64,000 nucleotides of DNA from Cellulosimicrobium cellulans (GTDB lineage: Bacteria; Actinomycetota; Actinomycetes; Actinomycetales; Cellulomonadaceae). The number at the start of each line of letters is the position of its first letter. Within the stretch, counting starts at the first letter, position 1. This document shows positions 28,943 through 36,516 of this stretch, in pieces. The DNA is taken from contig NZ_JAMXST010000001.1 of assembly GCF_024124905.1 (NCBI RefSeq), positions 744,001-808,000 of the forward strand, read 5' to 3'. A program made the translations under genes and the position numbers. The notes beneath the pieces were generated by a model. That model was not told the origin of the DNA. It did not search any database and saw only the letters and a program-made list of their open reading frames with translations.

Positions 28943-29006
28943 GCGACCGCCCGCCTCCACCCCGGTCCCCGCTGCGACAGCACGGGACCCGGTCCACAGT
29001 GGACCC

Positions 29007-29354
29007 ATGGTCTACAGCGAGGATCTTGCCGAGCGGATCCGCGCCGCCCTGGGGCCGCGCGCTCCGTTCGACGAGCGGAAGATGTTCGGCGGGATCGCGT
29101 TCCTCGTCAACACCCACATGGCGCTCGGCGTCACCCGGGACGACCTCATGGTGCGGGTCGGCAAGGACGGCACGGACGCGGCGCTCGAACGCGGCGGAAC
29201 GGTCATGGAGATGGGGGGTCGCCCGATGACGGGCATGATCCTCGTCGACGGCGCGCGGGTCGCCGACCCGGTCGAGCTCGACGCGTGGGTCGCGACGGCC
29301 GTCGAGCACGCCCTCGCGGAACCCGCCAAGGCGAAGAACCCCCGGAAAGGGTGA
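29007..29354 (+). CDS. TfoX N-terminal domain protein
   Basis: A 115-residue protein consisting only of the TfoX/Sxy N-terminal domain: FDERKMFGGIAFLVNTHMALGV, DDLMVRVG and MEMGGRPMTGMILVD. In Gammaproteobacteria TfoX regulates competence. Isolated N-terminal domains of this kind are common in actinobacteria and their role is unknown. A Lys-rich C-terminal tail (AKAKNPRKG) follows. It is convergent with the RNase H gene and 64 bases after yaaA. Confidence 0.85.
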   Translation: MVYSEDLAERIRAALGPRAPFDERKMFGGIAFLVNTHMALGVTRDDLMVRVGKDGTDAALERGGTVMEMGGRPMTGMILVDGARVADPVELDAWVATAVEHALAEPAKAKNPRKG

Positions 29355-29375
29355 ACGCGCCGCGGAGGACGGACG

Positions 29376-30614
29376 TCAGAGGTCGCTCGGGACGCCCTGG
29401 GCGGTGAGCTCGCTCGTGCCGTCGGCCCACAGGCGCAGGATGCTCACCGACGCAGGCGGGACGCGCACGCGTGACCACTGCGACGGCGGCGCGCCGATCG
29501 CCGTGCCGATCGCGGCGCGCACCTGCACCGCGTGGCCGACGACGACCGCCGTCCGGCCCGCCGGTCCCGCCCCCGCCAGGAGCGTGTCGACGAGGTCCTG
29601 GAGCCCGTGCCAGACGCGCGCACCGACGTCGGCGTACGACTCGCCCCCGGGGGCCGCGGTCGTGCCGGTCGTGTGCCAGGCGTGCAGTCGGCCCGGCCAC
29701 GCGGCGTCGACCTCCGCGGCGGTGAGCCCCTCCCACTCCCCGAAGTCGACCTCGGCGAACCGGTCGTCCGTCGTGACGTGGACGCCGAGCCGGCGACCGA
29801 CCGCGCGCGCCGTCTCCTGCGCGCGCACCATGGGCGAGGCGACGATCGTCGTCGGTCGCGGCAGGTCGGGCCAGGCCTGACGGCCGACCCGGAACACGAG
29901 GTCGGCCGCCTGCGCCGCCTGCGTGCGGCCCCGCGCCGTCAGCGACGGGCCCAGCACCGACGACCCGCTGAACGCGCCCGCGACCGTGAGCGGCGTCTGC
30001 CCGTGGCGCACGAGCACGACGGTGAGCGCGGGCGCGTCGTCGAACCGCACCGCGGCGCCCGACGGGCGGGCGGGGGTGTCGAAAGCGGCCGACTCCCCCG
30101 GGACCTCGGCGGGCGCGTCGGCGGCGGCGGGGTCGGGCTCGTCGTCGCCGGCACCCGGCGTTGCGCCCTCGGGCGGGTAGTCGCGCGCGACCGTCCCGGC
30201 CGTGTCCATCGCCTCGTTCGCGAGGGCGTCCGCGGCGGCGTTCTGCGCGCGTGGCACCCACTCGTACGCGACCTGGCCCGCCGGCAGCACCGCGGCGGCC
30301 TCGGCGGCGAGGCGGCGCATGTCGTCGTGCTTGATCTGCCAGCGGCCCGACATCTGCTCGACGACGAGCCGCGAGTCCATCCGGACGGTCACCCGCGCGT
30401 CCGGGTCGATCTCCGCCGCGGCGCGCAACCCGACGACGAGGCCCGAGTACTCGGCCACGTTGTTCGTCGTCGTCCCGAGGAACGCGGCGCGCTCGGCGAG
30501 GACCCGACCGCTCTCGCCGTCGCGGACGAGCGCGCCGAAGCCCGCCGGGCCGGGGTTCCCCCGCGACCCGCCGTCCGCCTCGACGACGAGGTGCCGCCGA
30601 CCGTCCGCGCTCAC
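29376..30614 (-). CDS. Bifunctional RNase H/acid phosphatase (RNase HI-CobC fusion)
   Basis: A 412-residue two-domain protein typical of actinobacteria. Residues 1-135 form RNase HI with catalytic D14 (EADGGSRGNPG), E55 (NNVAEYSGL), D80 (VRMDSRL) and D129 (NAAADALANEA). An acidic Pro/Ala linker follows (about 140-195), then a histidine-phosphatase domain with R203-H204-G205 (LVRHGQT) and second His in VVVGHAVQVRA. In M. tuberculosis the phosphatase half acts as an alpha-ribazole phosphatase (CobC) in B12 synthesis. GTG 30614 overlaps the stop of the upstream coiled-coil gene (GTGA), so the two are coupled. Confidence 0.92.
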   Translation of the reverse strand: MSADGRRHLVVEADGGSRGNPGPAGFGALVRDGESGRVLAERAAFLGTTTNNVAEYSGLVVGLRAAAEIDPDARVTVRMDSRLVVEQMSGRWQIKHDDMRRLAAEAAAVLPAGQVAYEWVPRAQNAAADALANEAMDTAGTVARDYPPEGATPGAGDDEPDPAAADAPAEVPGESAAFDTPARPSGAAVRFDDAPALTVVLVRHGQTPLTVAGAFSGSSVLGPSLTARGRTQAAQAADLVFRVGRQAWPDLPRPTTIVASPMVRAQETARAVGRRLGVHVTTDDRFAEVDFGEWEGLTAAEVDAAWPGRLHAWHTTGTTAAPGGESYADVGARVWHGLQDLVDTLLAGAGPAGRTAVVVGHAVQVRAAIGTAIGAPPSQWSRVRVPPASVSILRLWADGTSELTAQGVPSDL

Positions 30615-31354
30615 GCGCCGGCGCCCTCCGGCCGCACGACGATGTGGCCGTAGTCCTCGAGCCGCACCACCTGGTCGGGCGCGGCGGACGTGATCGCCGC
30701 GAGCTCGGCCGGGCTCAGCGAGACGTTGAGCCCGTCGACGTGCTGGCCGCGCAGCGCGACGACGCCCCGGCCACCGTTCTGGTCGCGCACGCGCTCGTAC
30801 AGGGCCAGGAGCCCGGCGTCGAGGCCCGCGACGGCCTCCGTGCGCTTGCCTTCGACCTGGCCCGCCTCGGCATCGAGCTCGGCGAAGCGCGCGTCGCGCG
30901 CGGCCACGACCTCGGCCTTCGCGGCCTCCAGCTCGGCGTTCGCGGACTCGAGCTTCGCGAGCGCCTCCTCGTGCGCCTCCAGGCGCTCCATGACGTCGAG
31001 CTCGACCTCCTCGAGCACGCCCTGGCGGCGCGCGAGGGACTCGAGCTCCGCGACGAGCGCCTGCGCGTCCTTGGCCCCGACCTGCCCCGAGTCGAGCCGC
31101 GACCGGTCGCGCGCGGCGCGCGTGCGCACCTGCTCGACGTCGGTCTCGGCCTTGGTGAGCTCGCGCTTGAGGTCGCTCACCGCGGTGCGGGACTCGACGA
31201 GCTTGCCCCGCAGGTCCGCCATCTGGGCGTCGAGCTCGGCGATGCGCGCGTGCTCGGGCAGGTTCTTGCGCTGGTGCGCGAGCTGCTGCGCCCGCGTGTC
31301 GAGCTCCTGGACGTCGAGCAGGCGGAGCTGGTCGGCGGGCGGTGCGGTGGCCAC
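30611..31354 (-). CDS. Coiled-coil 'zinc-ribbon' family protein with the zinc cysteines lost
   Basis: A 247-residue protein with a long antiparallel coiled coil (about 20-185, Glu/Ala/Leu/Arg heptads) followed by a small C-terminal domain. It aligns with the C4-type zinc-ribbon proteins that precede the RNase H/CobC gene in actinobacteria. In those, CxxC pairs stand where this protein has HVDGLNVSL and RLEDYGHIVV, so all four cysteines are absent. GTG 31354 follows an AAAGGA box. It is encoded between nif3 and the RNase H fusion in one operon, and its role is unknown. Confidence 0.8.
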   Translation of the reverse strand: MATAPPADQLRLLDVQELDTRAQQLAHQRKNLPEHARIAELDAQMADLRGKLVESRTAVSDLKRELTKAETDVEQVRTRAARDRSRLDSGQVGAKDAQALVAELESLARRQGVLEEVELDVMERLEAHEEALAKLESANAELEAAKAEVVAARDARFAELDAEAGQVEGKRTEAVAGLDAGLLALYERVRDQNGGRGVVALRGQHVDGLNVSLSPAELAAITSAAPDQVVRLEDYGHIVVRPEGAGA

Positions 31355-31405
31355 AGGTGGTTCCTTTCGTGGGCCCCGTGCGGGGCCGCGTGCGGGGTCG
31401 GGGCG

Positions 31406-32395
31406 TCAGGCGTGCGGGGCGTCGGGATCGGCTGGCAGGTCGGCCGGCACGGACGCGATCCGTGCGGTCCACGGGTCCGTGACGAGCGTGCTGACGCGCG
31501 TCTCGACGGCCGTCCCGGGCTGCTCGCGCGCGAGGGCGCGCGCGAGGTCCTCGGCAGCGTAGCGGAGCCACGGCCACTCGGAGGCGTAGTGCGGCACGTC
31601 CACGAGGAACGGCGTCCCGGCCTCGCCACCGCCCTCGAGCCGGGCGCGCTCGCGCAGCTCGGAGACCGGGTGGTGGCGCAGGTCGGAGGTGAGGTAGACG
31701 TCGGCGCCGCTCGCGCGGACGGCGTCGAACAGCGAGTCGCCCGACCCGCCGACCACGGCGACGGACTCCACGGGGGCGTCGAGGTCGCCCGCGACGCGCA
31801 CGCCCTGGACCGTGGGCGGGAGCACCTCGGCGACGCGCTGCGCGAAGCCGCGCAGCGTCGTCGGCTCCGCCAGGCGCCCGACCCGGCCCGTCCCGGTCGA
31901 CGCCGCCTCGTGCGGCGACGGTGCCGGGTGCGCGACGAGGGGTACGCGGTGCAGCAGGTCAAGGGCGTCCGCGAGCGCGTCGGCGACGCCGCGCTCCGCC
32001 GCGTCCGCGTTGGTGTGCGCGACGTACAGGCCGCAGCCGCCCCGGATGAGCCGGTGGACGAGCGAGCCCTTGAACGTCGTCGCGGCGACCGAGTGCACGG
32101 GCCGCAGGAAGAGGGGGTGGTGCGTGACCAGCAGGTCCGCGCCCCAGGCGAGCGCCTCGTCCGCGACCTCCTCGACCGGGTCAACGGCGAACAGCACCTT
32201 GCGCACGGGCACGCCCGGGTCCCCGGCCACGAGGCCGACGGCGTCCCAGGCCTCGGCCGTCGACGGCGGGTACAGCTCGTCCAGCGTCCGCACGACGCGG
32301 CCGAGCGTCGGGTGCGCGGCGCCGTCGGCCGCGGGGTCGGCGCGCGAGGCGTCGGCGGTCGTCGTCTCGGTCCTCGGGTCGGGCGCGACGGTCAT
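31406..32395 (-). CDS. NIF3/YqfO-type dinuclear metal protein
   Basis: A 329-residue NIF3-family protein, sometimes annotated as GTP cyclohydrolase I type 2 or Nif3-like metal-centre hexamer. Seen: AWDAVGLVAGDP, VLFAVDPVEEVADEALAWGADLLVTHHPLFL with the two metal-binding His, YVAHTNADAAERGVADALA, and the C-terminal metal Glu/His region in VDVPHYASEW. The first ~28 residues are a polar extension. It has a probable leaderless promoter and begins the nif3 / zinc-ribbon / RNase H operon. The biochemical role is unresolved across the family. Confidence 0.9.
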   Translation of the reverse strand: MTVAPDPRTETTTADASRADPAADGAAHPTLGRVVRTLDELYPPSTAEAWDAVGLVAGDPGVPVRKVLFAVDPVEEVADEALAWGADLLVTHHPLFLRPVHSVAATTFKGSLVHRLIRGGCGLYVAHTNADAAERGVADALADALDLLHRVPLVAHPAPSPHEAASTGTGRVGRLAEPTTLRGFAQRVAEVLPPTVQGVRVAGDLDAPVESVAVVGGSGDSLFDAVRASGADVYLTSDLRHHPVSELRERARLEGGGEAGTPFLVDVPHYASEWPWLRYAAEDLARALAREQPGTAVETRVSTLVTDPWTARIASVPADLPADPDAPHA

Positions 32396-32401
32396 GGCGG
32401 C

Positions 32402-32407
32402 AGGCTA
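32402..32407 (-). promoter_or_regulatory. Leaderless -10 box of the nif3 gene
   Basis: TAGCCT on the minus strand, 6 bases (GCCGCC) before the ATG at 32395. Confidence 0.45.
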
Positions 32408-32444
32408 TCCCGCGCGGGACGCCCGGGTACCGTCGGACGTGGTT

Positions 32445-32466
32445 TGATGGATTGCGCAATCCATCA
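32445..32466. promoter_or_regulatory. 22-bp perfect palindrome, predicted ArsR operator
   Basis: TGATGGATTGC is followed directly by its exact reverse complement, 17 bases before the arsR start. The ATTGCGCAAT core matches the general form of operators bound by ArsR-family repressors linked to sulfur or SulP genes, so autoregulation of arsR-sulP is likely. Confidence 0.8.
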
Positions 32467-32482
32467 TCCCACTGGAGGACCC

Positions 32483-32950
32483 GTGCCCCGCACCCCCCGC
32501 CCCGACCGGCCCGACGACGGCGCTCCGGGCGACGGCGCCCGCGGCACCGACGAGGCCGCTCCCCTCTACCGCATCAAGGCCGAGCTCTTCCGGTGCCTCG
32601 CGCACCCGACCCGCATCCAGGTGCTCGAGGTGCTCGCGGCCGACGCCGACCACACCGCGCCCGTGTCCGACCTCCTGGACGTCACCGGGTGCGAGCCCTC
32701 CCAGCTCTCCCAGCACCTCGCCGTCCTGCGCCGGGCCGGGGTCGTCACCTCGACCCGCAGCGGCAACGCGGTCGAGTACCGCCTCGCCGAGCCCCTCGTC
32801 GCCGAGCTCCTCGTCGTCGCGCGCGCGTTCCTCCTGTCGAGCCTCGCGGGCGCGTCCGACCAGCTCGAGGCCGCGCGGCGGCTCCCCGCCCTGCCGGGAG
32901 CGTCGGCCCGCGCCGTGCTCGACGCCACCACGTCGAACGCCTCGGCATGA
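32483..32950 (+). CDS. ArsR-family transcriptional repressor
   Basis: A 155-residue winged-helix regulator: LFRCLAHPTRIQVLEVL, then the recognition helix segment CEPSQLSQHLAVLRRAGVVTSTRSG. A single Cys in the first helix and one in the recognition region (GCEPS) could sense redox or sulfur species, but a classical metal site (ELCVCDL) is absent. GTG 32483 follows GGAGG. It sits just downstream of a 22-bp palindrome and overlaps sulP (ATGA), so it most likely represses its own operon and thereby anion uptake. Confidence 0.88.
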   Translation: MPRTPRPDRPDDGAPGDGARGTDEAAPLYRIKAELFRCLAHPTRIQVLEVLAADADHTAPVSDLLDVTGCEPSQLSQHLAVLRRAGVVTSTRSGNAVEYRLAEPLVAELLVVARAFLLSSLAGASDQLEAARRLPALPGASARAVLDATTSNASA

Positions 32951-34659
32951 GCCGCCTCGCCGCCGTCCGCGACCTGCTCCCGCGGCGCTCCGACTACGAC
33001 CTGCGCCCCCGGACCCTGCGCGCCGACCTCCTCGCCGGGGTCACCGTCGGCGTCGTCGCCCTCCCGCTCGCGCTCGCGTTCGGCGTCAGCTCCGGCGTCG
33101 GGGCCGCTGCCGGGCTCGTCACCGCCGTCATCGCCGGGGTCGTCGCCGCCGTGCTGGGCGGGTCGAACCACCAGGTCTCCGGCCCGACCGGGGCCATGGC
33201 CGTCGTGCTCGCGCCGATCGTCGTCACCCACGGGCTGGGCTCGGTCGCGCTCGTGACCGTCCTCGGCGGGCTCGTCGTCCTCGTCGCGGGGCTGGCCCGG
33301 CTCGGTCGGGTCGTCACGTTCATCCCCTGGCCGGTCGTCGAGGGCTTCACGCTCGGGATCGCCTGCATCATCTTCCTCCAGCAGGTCCCGGCCGCGGTCG
33401 GGGTCGAGGCTGCCCCCGGCCACAACACGTTCGTGACCGCCGTCGGGGCCGTGCGGACCGCCGTGACCGACGTCCCGCCGGCCCCGGTCCTGTGGACGCT
33501 CGGGTGCGTCGCGCTCGTCGCCGCGACGATGCTGCTGCTCCCCCGCCTCCACGCGGCGATCCCGGCGTCGCTCGTCGCGGTCGTGCTGGCCACCGTCCTC
33601 GTCGAGGTGCTCGGCGCCCCTGTCCCCCGCATCGGCGCCCTGCCGTCGTCCCTGCCCGCGCCCGTCCTGCCGACGTTCACCCCCGGCGCGCTGCGCGACC
33701 TCGGCGGCGCCGCCCTCGCGATCGCCGCGCTCGCGGCCATCGAGTCGCTGCTGTCCGCCCGCGTCGCCGCGTCCATGGTGCAGACCGGGTCGCCCGGGGG
33801 CTCCGTCTACCAGCCCGACCGCGAGCTCGTCGGGCAGGGCCTCGCGTCCGTGGCCAGCGGCCTCTTCGGCGGCATGCCCGCCACGGGAGCCATCGCCCGC
33901 ACCGCGGTCAACGTGCGCTCCGGCGCCCGCACGCGGCTCGCCGCCGTCGTGCACGCCGTCGTGATCCTCGCCGTCATCTACCTCGCCACCGGCCCGGTCT
34001 CCCGGATCCCGCTCGCCGCGCTCGCCGGCGTGCTCATGGTGACGAGCTTCCGGATGATCGGCGCCCGCACGATCCGCTCCGTGGTCGGCGCCGGGCGGTC
34101 CAGCGCGGCGACCTTCGTCGTGACCGCCGTCGTCACCGTCGCGTTCGACCTCGTGCAGGCGATCGAGATCGGCATCCTCGTCGCCGCGTTCTTCGCGCTG
34201 CGGACCGTGGCCCGCGCCTCGGCCGTGCACCGCGACCCGCTCCCCGGGCCGGCCCAGCCGGGCGACGAGCACGTCGCGCTCTTCCGTCTCGAGGGCTCCA
34301 TGTTCTTCGGCGCCGCGGACCGCGTGCTCACCGAGGTGACCGACGCCTCGACGGACGACGACGTGGCGGTCGTGATCCTGCGGCTCTCCCAGCTCCGCAT
34401 GGTCGACGCGACCGGGGCGAAGGCGCTCGGCGAGCTCGTGGAAGGGCTGGAGGCGCGCGGCGTGACCGTGCTCGTCAAGGGCGTCCAGGAACGGCACCGG
34501 TCGCTCCTCACGAACGTCGGGGCGCTCGCCGAGCTGCGCCACGAGAACCACCTCTTCGACACGCTCGACGACGCGATCGAGCACGCGCGCTCGCACGTGC
34601 GCCGCGCCGCGCGGGGCACCGACGTCCCCCAGGTGCGCGGGCTGCGCCCGTCGACCTGA
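32947..34659 (+). CDS. SulP-family anion transporter with C-terminal STAS domain
   Basis: A 570-residue membrane transporter for sulfate, bicarbonate or a related anion. It contains 10-12 hydrophobic helices from about residue 25 to 430, including the SulP signature region LLAGVTVGVVALPLALAFGV and SNHQVSGPTGAMAVVLAP. A cytosolic STAS domain (about 450-555) follows, with VVILRLSQLRMVDATGAKAL. It is coupled to arsR by a 4-base overlap. Co-transcription with an ArsR repressor suggests control by sulfur or redox state; the anion cannot be told from sequence alone. Confidence 0.92.
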   Translation: MSRLAAVRDLLPRRSDYDLRPRTLRADLLAGVTVGVVALPLALAFGVSSGVGAAAGLVTAVIAGVVAAVLGGSNHQVSGPTGAMAVVLAPIVVTHGLGSVALVTVLGGLVVLVAGLARLGRVVTFIPWPVVEGFTLGIACIIFLQQVPAAVGVEAAPGHNTFVTAVGAVRTAVTDVPPAPVLWTLGCVALVAATMLLLPRLHAAIPASLVAVVLATVLVEVLGAPVPRIGALPSSLPAPVLPTFTPGALRDLGGAALAIAALAAIESLLSARVAASMVQTGSPGGSVYQPDRELVGQGLASVASGLFGGMPATGAIARTAVNVRSGARTRLAAVVHAVVILAVIYLATGPVSRIPLAALAGVLMVTSFRMIGARTIRSVVGAGRSSAATFVVTAVVTVAFDLVQAIEIGILVAAFFALRTVARASAVHRDPLPGPAQPGDEHVALFRLEGSMFFGAADRVLTEVTDASTDDDVAVVILRLSQLRMVDATGAKALGELVEGLEARGVTVLVKGVQERHRSLLTNVGALAELRHENHLFDTLDDAIEHARSHVRRAARGTDVPQVRGLRPST

Positions 34660-34668
34660 CCCGCTCGG

Positions 34669-34674
34669 TACGAT
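34669..34674 (+). promoter_or_regulatory. Leaderless -10 box of the small membrane-protein gene
   Basis: TACGAT, 6 bases (GCGCCG) before the ATG at 34681. Confidence 0.45.
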
Positions 34675-34680
34675 GCGCCG

Positions 34681-35070
34681 ATGCAGCGCACGGTGGGCCG
34701 TCGTGCCGGGGTCGCCGGTGCGGCCGTCGGACTGGTCCTCCTGGTCGGGTGGCTGGTCGGCCCCGTGCTCTGGGTCGAGCTCGACGAGGCGGGCACACCC
34801 CCGGTCCCGACGTTCGCCGACGGCATCCAGGTCGTCCATGAGGAGACGGGCTGCGGCTCGGGCGGCTGCTGGCGCGAGCTGACGCTCTCGTGGTCCGGGC
34901 ACGACCGCGACGCCGTCCGCGCGCGAGTCGACCTCGACGGCGCCGGGCGGCGGTGCGACGCGATGTCGGTCCTCGACCGGCGGGTCCGGTGCGTGTGGGA
35001 GGTCGACGACGAGGCGTCCGACGCCTCGCTCCGCGTCGACGTCGGATGGCACCGCCCGCTCGGGCTGTGA
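34681..35070 (+). CDS. Small secreted or membrane-anchored protein of unknown function
   Basis: A 129-residue protein with one N-terminal hydrophobic helix (about 10-32, GVAGAAVGLVLLVGWLVGPVLWVEL), then a polar, probably extracytoplasmic domain. The domain contains four cysteines in two close pairs (ETGCGSGGCW and RRCDAMSVLDRRVRCVW) that could form disulfides. I do not recognise a family. It has its own leaderless promoter and sits between sulP and the araC gene, all on one strand. Confidence 0.7.
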   Translation: MQRTVGRRAGVAGAAVGLVLLVGWLVGPVLWVELDEAGTPPVPTFADGIQVVHEETGCGSGGCWRELTLSWSGHDRDAVRARVDLDGAGRRCDAMSVLDRRVRCVWEVDDEASDASLRVDVGWHRPLGL

Positions 35071-35087
35071 GCGTCGTGCCCGCCGCA

Positions 35088-35093
35088 TAGCGT
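35088..35093 (+). promoter_or_regulatory. Leaderless -10 box of the araC-like gene
   Basis: TAGCGT, 6 bases (GGTCGG) before the ATG at 35100. Confidence 0.45.
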
Positions 35094-35099
35094 GGTCGG

Positions 35100-36008
35100 A
35101 TGCACGAGTTCGTGCGAGCCTCGCCCGACGCGCTGCCGCCCGGCGTCGTGTCGATGGTCGGGTACCGCCTGCGGACGGAGACGACGGACGGCACGCCGAC
35201 CGTCCACCGCGGCCTGCCGTCGCCGTGGCTCACGCTCGTCGTGAGCACCGCGGGCGTCGTCCCGACCTCGCCCGGACCGGACGCCGTCCCGGTGCGCTAC
35301 GAGTCGCTCGTCGGCGGTCTGCACACGCGCCCGGCCCTGATCCACCAGCCGCGGGAGCAGGCGGGCGTGCAGTTCGCGCTCGACCCGCTCGCCTGCCGGG
35401 CTCTGCTGGGCGTGCGCGCCGGCGACCTCGGCCTCGTCGAGGACGGCGACGCCGTCCTCGGACCCGCCGCCGCCCGACTGCGCGAGCAGGCCGCCGAGGC
35501 GGACTCGTGGGCCGCCGCGTTCGAGGCCGTGCGCGCGGCCTTCGCAGGCCCGGGCGACCCGCCTGGCAGCCCCGGAGCCCTGCCCGTCCGCGCCGACGTG
35601 CGCGCCGAGGTCGCGGAGGCCTGGCGCGTGCTCGTCCGGACCCGGGGCCGGGCGCACGTCCGTGACGTCGCCCGGCACGTCGCCCTCGGCGAGCGGCAGC
35701 TCGAGACGCTGTTCCGGGCCGAGCTCGGCGTCACGCCCCGGGCCGCGCGCGGCCTCGTGCGGTTCGACGCCGCGCGCCGCCAGGTGCAGCGCCTCGCCCT
35801 CGGCCGGGGCGCGCGGACGCTGGCGGACGTCGCCGCGCTCACCGGGTACGCCGACCACTCCCACCTGGTGCGCGACTTCCGCCGGTTCGCCGGCACGAGC
35901 CCGACCGCCTGGGTGCGCGAGGAGCTCGGGAACATCCAAGCCGGCGGCCACACCGACGGGCCAGGGTGGGGACATGAGCATCCACGAGAGCACCCGCACG
36001 ACCGCTGA
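35100..36008 (+). CDS. AraC-family transcriptional regulator
   Basis: A 302-residue regulator with a divergent N-terminal sensor domain (about 1-150) and a C-terminal double helix-turn-helix: HVRDVARHVALGERQLETLFRAELGVTPRA and TLADVAALTGYADHSHLVRDFRRFAGTSPTAW. The start is supported by a leaderless promoter. Its last 35 bases overlap the VOC gene, a pairing often seen in actinobacteria, where the regulator probably controls its VOC partner. The ligand is unknown. Confidence 0.9.
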   Translation: MHEFVRASPDALPPGVVSMVGYRLRTETTDGTPTVHRGLPSPWLTLVVSTAGVVPTSPGPDAVPVRYESLVGGLHTRPALIHQPREQAGVQFALDPLACRALLGVRAGDLGLVEDGDAVLGPAAARLREQAAEADSWAAAFEAVRAAFAGPGDPPGSPGALPVRADVRAEVAEAWRVLVRTRGRAHVRDVARHVALGERQLETLFRAELGVTPRAARGLVRFDAARRQVQRLALGRGARTLADVAALTGYADHSHLVRDFRRFAGTSPTAWVREELGNIQAGGHTDGPGWGHEHPREHPHDR

Positions 36009-36459
36009 CACCTCCCCCACCGCCGCGGCGCCGGCCCCGGTGCCCGACGTGCCGCCGCCGTGGGTCTGGCCCACCCTCCAGGCGCACGACGCGCGCGGCC
36101 TCGTCGCGTTCCTCACCGACGTCGTCGGGTTCGTCGCGACGACCGTCATGGCGGGCGACGACCGCGACGTCGCCCACGCCCAGCTCGACTGGCCGCACGG
36201 CGGCGGGATCATGCTCGGCAGCCACTCCCCCGACCGCGAGTGGTCGCGCGAGCCCGGCACCTGCGGCACGTACGTCGTCGTGCCCGACGACGAGATCGAG
36301 GCGCTCGACACGCGGCTCCGCGAGCGCGCACCGGGAGCCGGGGGACGCGTCGTCGTCCCGCTCCGGGACACGGACTACGGGAGCCGCGAGCTCGTGCTCC
36401 AGGACCCGGAGGGCAACCTGTGGTCGTTCGGCACCTACCGCGGCGAACCGCGGCGGTGA
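35974..36459 (+). CDS. VOC-superfamily protein (glyoxalase/bleomycin-resistance fold)
   Basis: A 161-residue VOC protein: VWPTLQAHDARGLVAFLTDVVGFVATTV, HAQLDWPHGGGIMLGS, and RELVLQDPEGNLWSFGTY, which is the canonical C-terminal strand with DPEGN. Metal ligands are only partly conserved (H in AHAQLDW, E in RELVLQD). Substrate is unknown; such proteins act as isomerases, dioxygenases or drug-binding proteins. It overlaps the araC end and ends ahead of a terminator. Confidence 0.87.
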   Translation: MSIHESTRTTADTSPTAAAPAPVPDVPPPWVWPTLQAHDARGLVAFLTDVVGFVATTVMAGDDRDVAHAQLDWPHGGGIMLGSHSPDREWSREPGTCGTYVVVPDDEIEALDTRLRERAPGAGGRVVVPLRDTDYGSRELVLQDPEGNLWSFGTYRGEPRR

Positions 36460-36478
36460 GGTCGGCGGGCGACGGCCC

Positions 36479-36514
36479 GACGGGCGACGGGTCCGCCGCG
36501 GCCCGTCGCCCGTC
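36479..36514. terminator. Bidirectional hairpin terminator (VOC gene / polymerase gene)
   Basis: 13-bp perfect stem (36479-36491 with 36502-36514) and 10-base loop, lying between the stop codons of two convergent genes. Confidence 0.8.
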
Positions 36515-36516
36515 CC

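Noticed and set aside
32483-32950. Arsenic or metal resistance operon from the ArsR gene
   Set aside because: The metal-binding ELCVCDL motif is absent and the partner is a SulP anion transporter, not an arsenic efflux protein.
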